Source: Crocinitomicaceae bacterium (GTDB lineage: Bacteria; Bacteroidota; Bacteroidia; Flavobacteriales_D; Crocinitomicaceae). Taken from it: a stretch of 64,000 nt of DNA. How positions within the stretch are numbered: position 1 is the stretch's first letter; each line of letters starts with the position of its first letter. The translations under genes were made by a program, and so were the position numbers. Shown here piece by piece: positions 61,735-64,000 of this stretch. The notes under the pieces are model-generated. The model was given only the letters and a program-made list of their open reading frames with translations. It had not been told where the DNA came from and did no database searches. The stretch is from the NCBI GenBank assembly GCA_028689775.1, contig JAQVCM010000001.1:186001-250000 (forward strand), written 5' to 3'.

Positions 61735-62166
61735 TTATTTTTTAACTCGAAAGAAAATAGGTTTCAAAGTATACCAGCTTAAAATTGGAAAGAAGTGTGC
61801 GGTAACTGCAAATCCTGGGAAAAGTAGCATGGTGTCTTCGTCCAAATCCAACGGTAATTTTGCTGCCATTGGTAAAATAAGTGTAGCGAAAGTAAACAAA
61901 GTCAGAAATAAGTTGAAGATAATTAATCCTTTGGATTTGAATATCTTAATAAATAAAGTGTAAACCAAACCAATGATGATACCTGCCATGGTACAAGCCA
62001 ATAAGATGGAAAGCGAATTGAGTTGAATGGCAATTGATTCACTCAAGGTGACTTTGACGACAGAGAAATCTGTGAAATAAGCTTCTTTGTAGATCATTAG
62101 TAAAATGATGGAGGCAATTCCTGCTAAAACCCCGGAGCTAAGTCCTAAAAAAAGTGATTTTTTCAT
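61735..62166 (-). CDS. DUF4199-like membrane protein
   Basis: A 143-residue protein with four predicted helices (about 7-25, 50-70, 80-100 and 112-132), the layout of DUF4199 proteins that I recall from Bacteroidota. KKSLFLGLSSGVLAGIAS opens it; SLSILLACTMAGIIIGLVYT is the second helix. Function unknown. First gene of a unit with DUF4256. Confidence 0.65.
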   Translation of the reverse strand: MKKSLFLGLSSGVLAGIASIILLMIYKEAYFTDFSVVKVTLSESIAIQLNSLSILLACTMAGIIIGLVYTLFIKIFKSKGLIIFNLFLTLFTFATLILPMAAKLPLDLDEDTMLLFPGFAVTAHFFPILSWYTLKPIFFRVKK

Positions 62167-62274
62167 ATGTAAACTTTTTTATTTTTTAAAGTTAATACAA
62201 TTCCATAAAGCGATATCACCGTTATCTTGTTTTTTTCCTTGAAATTTAATTTATCCCTTTTGGGCAAGTGATAA

Positions 62275-62306
62275 TTTGGGATTCAAATGGATTTCTATTA
62301 ACTTTG
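62275..62306 (+). promoter_or_regulatory. Bacteroidota promoter of ybaB
   Basis: TTTG (62275-62278), a 20-nt spacer and TAACTTTG (62299-62306) match both boxes of the consensus; leader near 20 nt. Confidence 0.65.
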
Positions 62307-62330
62307 CTTGAAACAAATAAGAGATAGACC

Positions 62331-62630
62331 ATGTTTGGATTAGACCAAAATGCAATGATGTTGAAAATGCAACAAGCCTTAGAAGAAAGTAAAATTAGAC
62401 TTGAAAATACAATCGTAAACAGTGAAGCTGGTGGCGGATTGATTCGCGTTGAAATGAATGGCAATCGAAAAGTGACGGAACTATCCATCAACGGTTCGCT
62501 TCAAGATATGGATAAAGAGGATTTGGAAGACTTGTTGGTCGTTGCAATTAATCGTGTTTTGGAGGAAGCAAATCGGGTCAACGAAAATGAAGTTTCTTCA
62601 TCTGCACGTCAATTTCTACCCGGAATATAG
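62331..62630 (+). CDS. ybaB: YbaB/EbfC nucleoid-associated protein
   Basis: A 99-residue DNA-binding dimer of the YbaB/EbfC family. It matches: MMLKMQQALEESKIRLEN helix, then SEAGGGLIRVEMNGNRKVTELSINGSL with the conserved central strands. The final segment SARQFLPGI replaces the usual Met-rich tail. It is 2 nt from the next gene. Confidence 0.9.
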   Translation: MFGLDQNAMMLKMQQALEESKIRLENTIVNSEAGGGLIRVEMNGNRKVTELSINGSLQDMDKEDLEDLLVVAINRVLEEANRVNENEVSSSARQFLPGI

Positions 62631-62632
62631 GC

Positions 62633-63196
62633 ATGACGAAAGCAGAACTTCGTAAGAAGTACCTTGAAAAACGAAAACAACTTTCACCTGGACAATTGCA
62701 AAAAATGTCTGAAGAAATTTCAAACTTGGTATTTACTCATTTTCAGCTAGAAGGAAAATACGTGAGTTTGTTTTTACCCATTGAACGTCAGCATGAGATC
62801 AATACCTACGAAATTTGGGAAAAAGCTGTGAAATTTGGTGCAAAAGTTGCCGTTCCTCGTTCAAATTTTGAAACAATGGAGATGAAACACATTCTTTTTG
62901 AAACGGAAGATCAATTGCAATTAAGTCCGTGGGGAATTCCAGAACCTAAAAACGGAAGAATGGTTGCTGCAGAACATTTTGAAATTGTGTTTGTACCATT
63001 ATTGGCAATCGACCAAAAAGGGCATCGAGTTGGATATGGAAAAGGATTTTATGATCGGTTTTTGAAAAAATGTTCTCCTAAATGCCAGTTTATTGGTTTG
63101 CATTTGTTTGAGCTTGAAGAAAAAATTGAAGATGTTTTTCAAGGCGATATTCAGTTACATGCTTGTATTACACCAACTGGATTGATTCGTTTTTAA
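62633..63196 (+). CDS. 5-formyltetrahydrofolate cyclo-ligase
   Basis: A 187-residue enzyme recycling 5-formyl-THF to methenyl-THF with ATP. Signatures: YLEKRKQLSPGQ, SLFLPIERQHEIN, the strongly conserved GYGKGFYDRFL and a later AIDQKGHRVGYGKGF. Slightly shorter than the family mean but complete. Co-transcribed with ybaB; supplies one-carbon folate for PurN and PurH elsewhere in the window. Confidence 0.92.
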   Translation: MTKAELRKKYLEKRKQLSPGQLQKMSEEISNLVFTHFQLEGKYVSLFLPIERQHEINTYEIWEKAVKFGAKVAVPRSNFETMEMKHILFETEDQLQLSPWGIPEPKNGRMVAAEHFEIVFVPLLAIDQKGHRVGYGKGFYDRFLKKCSPKCQFIGLHLFELEEKIEDVFQGDIQLHACITPTGLIRF

Positions 63197-63253
63197 AATA
63201 GAATCTAATCTCTAATTCTTATTCAATTTCATTTATTATCTATAAATTGCTGC

Positions 63254-63805
63254 ATGTTTGTACGCATCATGGCTATTTGTTTGTGGATAATTGTTTCCTC
63301 AATTGCTCCAGTCAGGGAATTGAAACCTGTTTTTGGGCTGCAAATTCGTCATTTTCAAGGTGCAAAAATGCATTCTTTTGTCGCTTTCATAGACAATGGT
63401 GTACAGTTGACTTACAAAAAAATTCTCACCGATGATGATTTTGTAAAATTCGCATCTGGACATTGGCCAAGCATTTACAACCCGCAACGCATCAATCTTT
63501 TCGACGAAAATGAAGTCGGATGTGGGATGTTTAAAGATTCTTTTTTACTAAAAGCTGTTCCGTATTGTTTTCCCATCGACTCGTTGTGGAAAGTACGATT
63601 TTCTGAATATCCGTTTAAAGGAAAGTCGGAAGGAGGTTGGTCGGGAGATTACAATAAACCGTCGCTGAGACAAGCCAAATTCTTAGGTGAAAATTACCTG
63701 GTTAAAAATGTAGATAACGATTATTTCCTAGACACCAATCTTTGGAAAATTCTCCGAGATGTGCGTGATCCCGTATGGATTGAGAACTACAACGCTTTGA
63801 GGTAA
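63254..63805 (+). CDS. Protein of unknown function with N-terminal membrane segment
   Basis: A 183-residue product. The first 20 residues (FVRIMAICLWIIVSSIAPV) are hydrophobic and act as a signal or anchor. The body is rich in Trp, Tyr and Phe (ASGHWPSIYNPQRINLFDE, GGWSGDYNKPSLRQAKFLG) with a Cys pair (GCGMF, YCFPID) and ends WIENYNALR. I recognise no family. Coding use matches neighbours. Convergent with the truncated gene at the right edge. Confidence 0.65.
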   Translation: MFVRIMAICLWIIVSSIAPVRELKPVFGLQIRHFQGAKMHSFVAFIDNGVQLTYKKILTDDDFVKFASGHWPSIYNPQRINLFDENEVGCGMFKDSFLLKAVPYCFPIDSLWKVRFSEYPFKGKSEGGWSGDYNKPSLRQAKFLGENYLVKNVDNDYFLDTNLWKILRDVRDPVWIENYNALR

Positions 63806-63824
63806 ATCGAATGAAAAAATGTGC

Positions 63825-64000
63825 TTATTGACGGTCTACACGAACTGTTATGTCATACATTTCTCCTAGTCCGCTTACAAATACAAGGTAATAATCTTTT
63901 CCTGTTTCAACGATTTTAAAAGTCAGCACATTGTCTGTGATTAACTTACTTGAATCTTTTAATTTATATGGGAAAAGTTGATACGTACAGTCATTAATCC
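63825..64000 (-). CDS. Truncated gene at right edge, N-terminus missing
   Basis: On the minus strand an open frame enters from the right edge and stops with TAA at 63825-63827. The visible 57 or so C-terminal residues include ETGKDYYLVFVSGLGEMYD and the ending ITVRVDRQ, a beta-rich profile. No start is visible inside the window. Too little to name. Confidence 0.55.
   Translation of the reverse strand, partial: INDCTYQLFPYKLKDSSKLITDNVLTFKIVETGKDYYLVFVSGLGEMYDITVRVDRQ

Overview
The window looks like chromosomal DNA from a low-GC member of the Bacteroidota, most likely Flavobacteriales and possibly near Crocinitomicaceae/Fluviicola; the genus is inference. The evidence is a fused MurF-Alr protein, ATP-type PEP carboxykinase, a cysteine-free Mrp, DUF4783, DUF4256 and DUF6624-like proteins, many short lipoproteins, the conserved order miaB - sigma-54 activator - lptE - TPR protein - secG - groES - groEL, and promoters with the Bacteroidota -7 box TAnnTTTG rather than E. 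coli-type -10/-35 boxes. I see no rRNA, tRNA, CRISPR array, transposase or integrase. Most of the window is housekeeping DNA.

Layout. 1-2145 is accessory-like: a truncated secreted protein, then a RES/Xre toxin-antitoxin module with twin operator palindromes. A 75-bp copy of the 3' end of the neighbouring hydrolase gene lies on its far side. 2146-9675: two alpha/beta hydrolases, aminopeptidase P, two small exported proteins, the Fe-S pair mrp-nfu, an HMA-like lipoprotein and thiL. 10248-20485: two large AsmA-like proteins, a beta-barrel protein, purT, a RidA-family protein, a TPR membrane protein and an RlmI-like methyltransferase. 20842-28114: leucyl aminopeptidase and pdxA, then the fatty-acid operon yceD-rpmF-plsX-fabH-accB-accC. 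28196-32286 (minus): MscS channel, murF-alr, tdk. 32455-34781 (plus): an acidic repeat protein and an M28 peptidase. 34790-43259 (minus): mreBCD behind purH, purN overlapping marC, a flippase with a crotonase, and hemJ. 43402-48138: a lipoprotein, rhodanese plus orphan histidine kinase, pckA and elbB. 48374-55236 (minus): the groEL to miaB cluster. 55542-58963 (minus): DUF4783, and an operon of two tandem ferredoxin-type reductases with an SDR. 59299-64000: a lipoprotein/beta-barrel pair, DUF4256, a membrane protein, ybaB, 5-FTHF cyclo-ligase, one unknown gene and one truncated gene.

How the genes work together. Four purine/folate steps (PurT, PurH, PurN, 5-FTHF cyclo-ligase) are scattered. 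Envelope building dominates: Mre elongation proteins, MurF/Alr, PlsX/FabH/Acc lipid synthesis, LptE, AsmA proteins, flippase and SecG. The least explained signals are non-coding: a family of AT-rich palindromes with core TCGCAATATTGCGA, one pair of which brackets a small gene and one of which lies inside an SDR coding region; degenerate CACGGAT and GCGCAAAG intergenic repeats; and a recurring layout in which a -7 promoter box ends exactly 4 nt before the start codon, predicting leaderless mRNAs for the antitoxin, purT, purN, hemJ and a lipoprotein.
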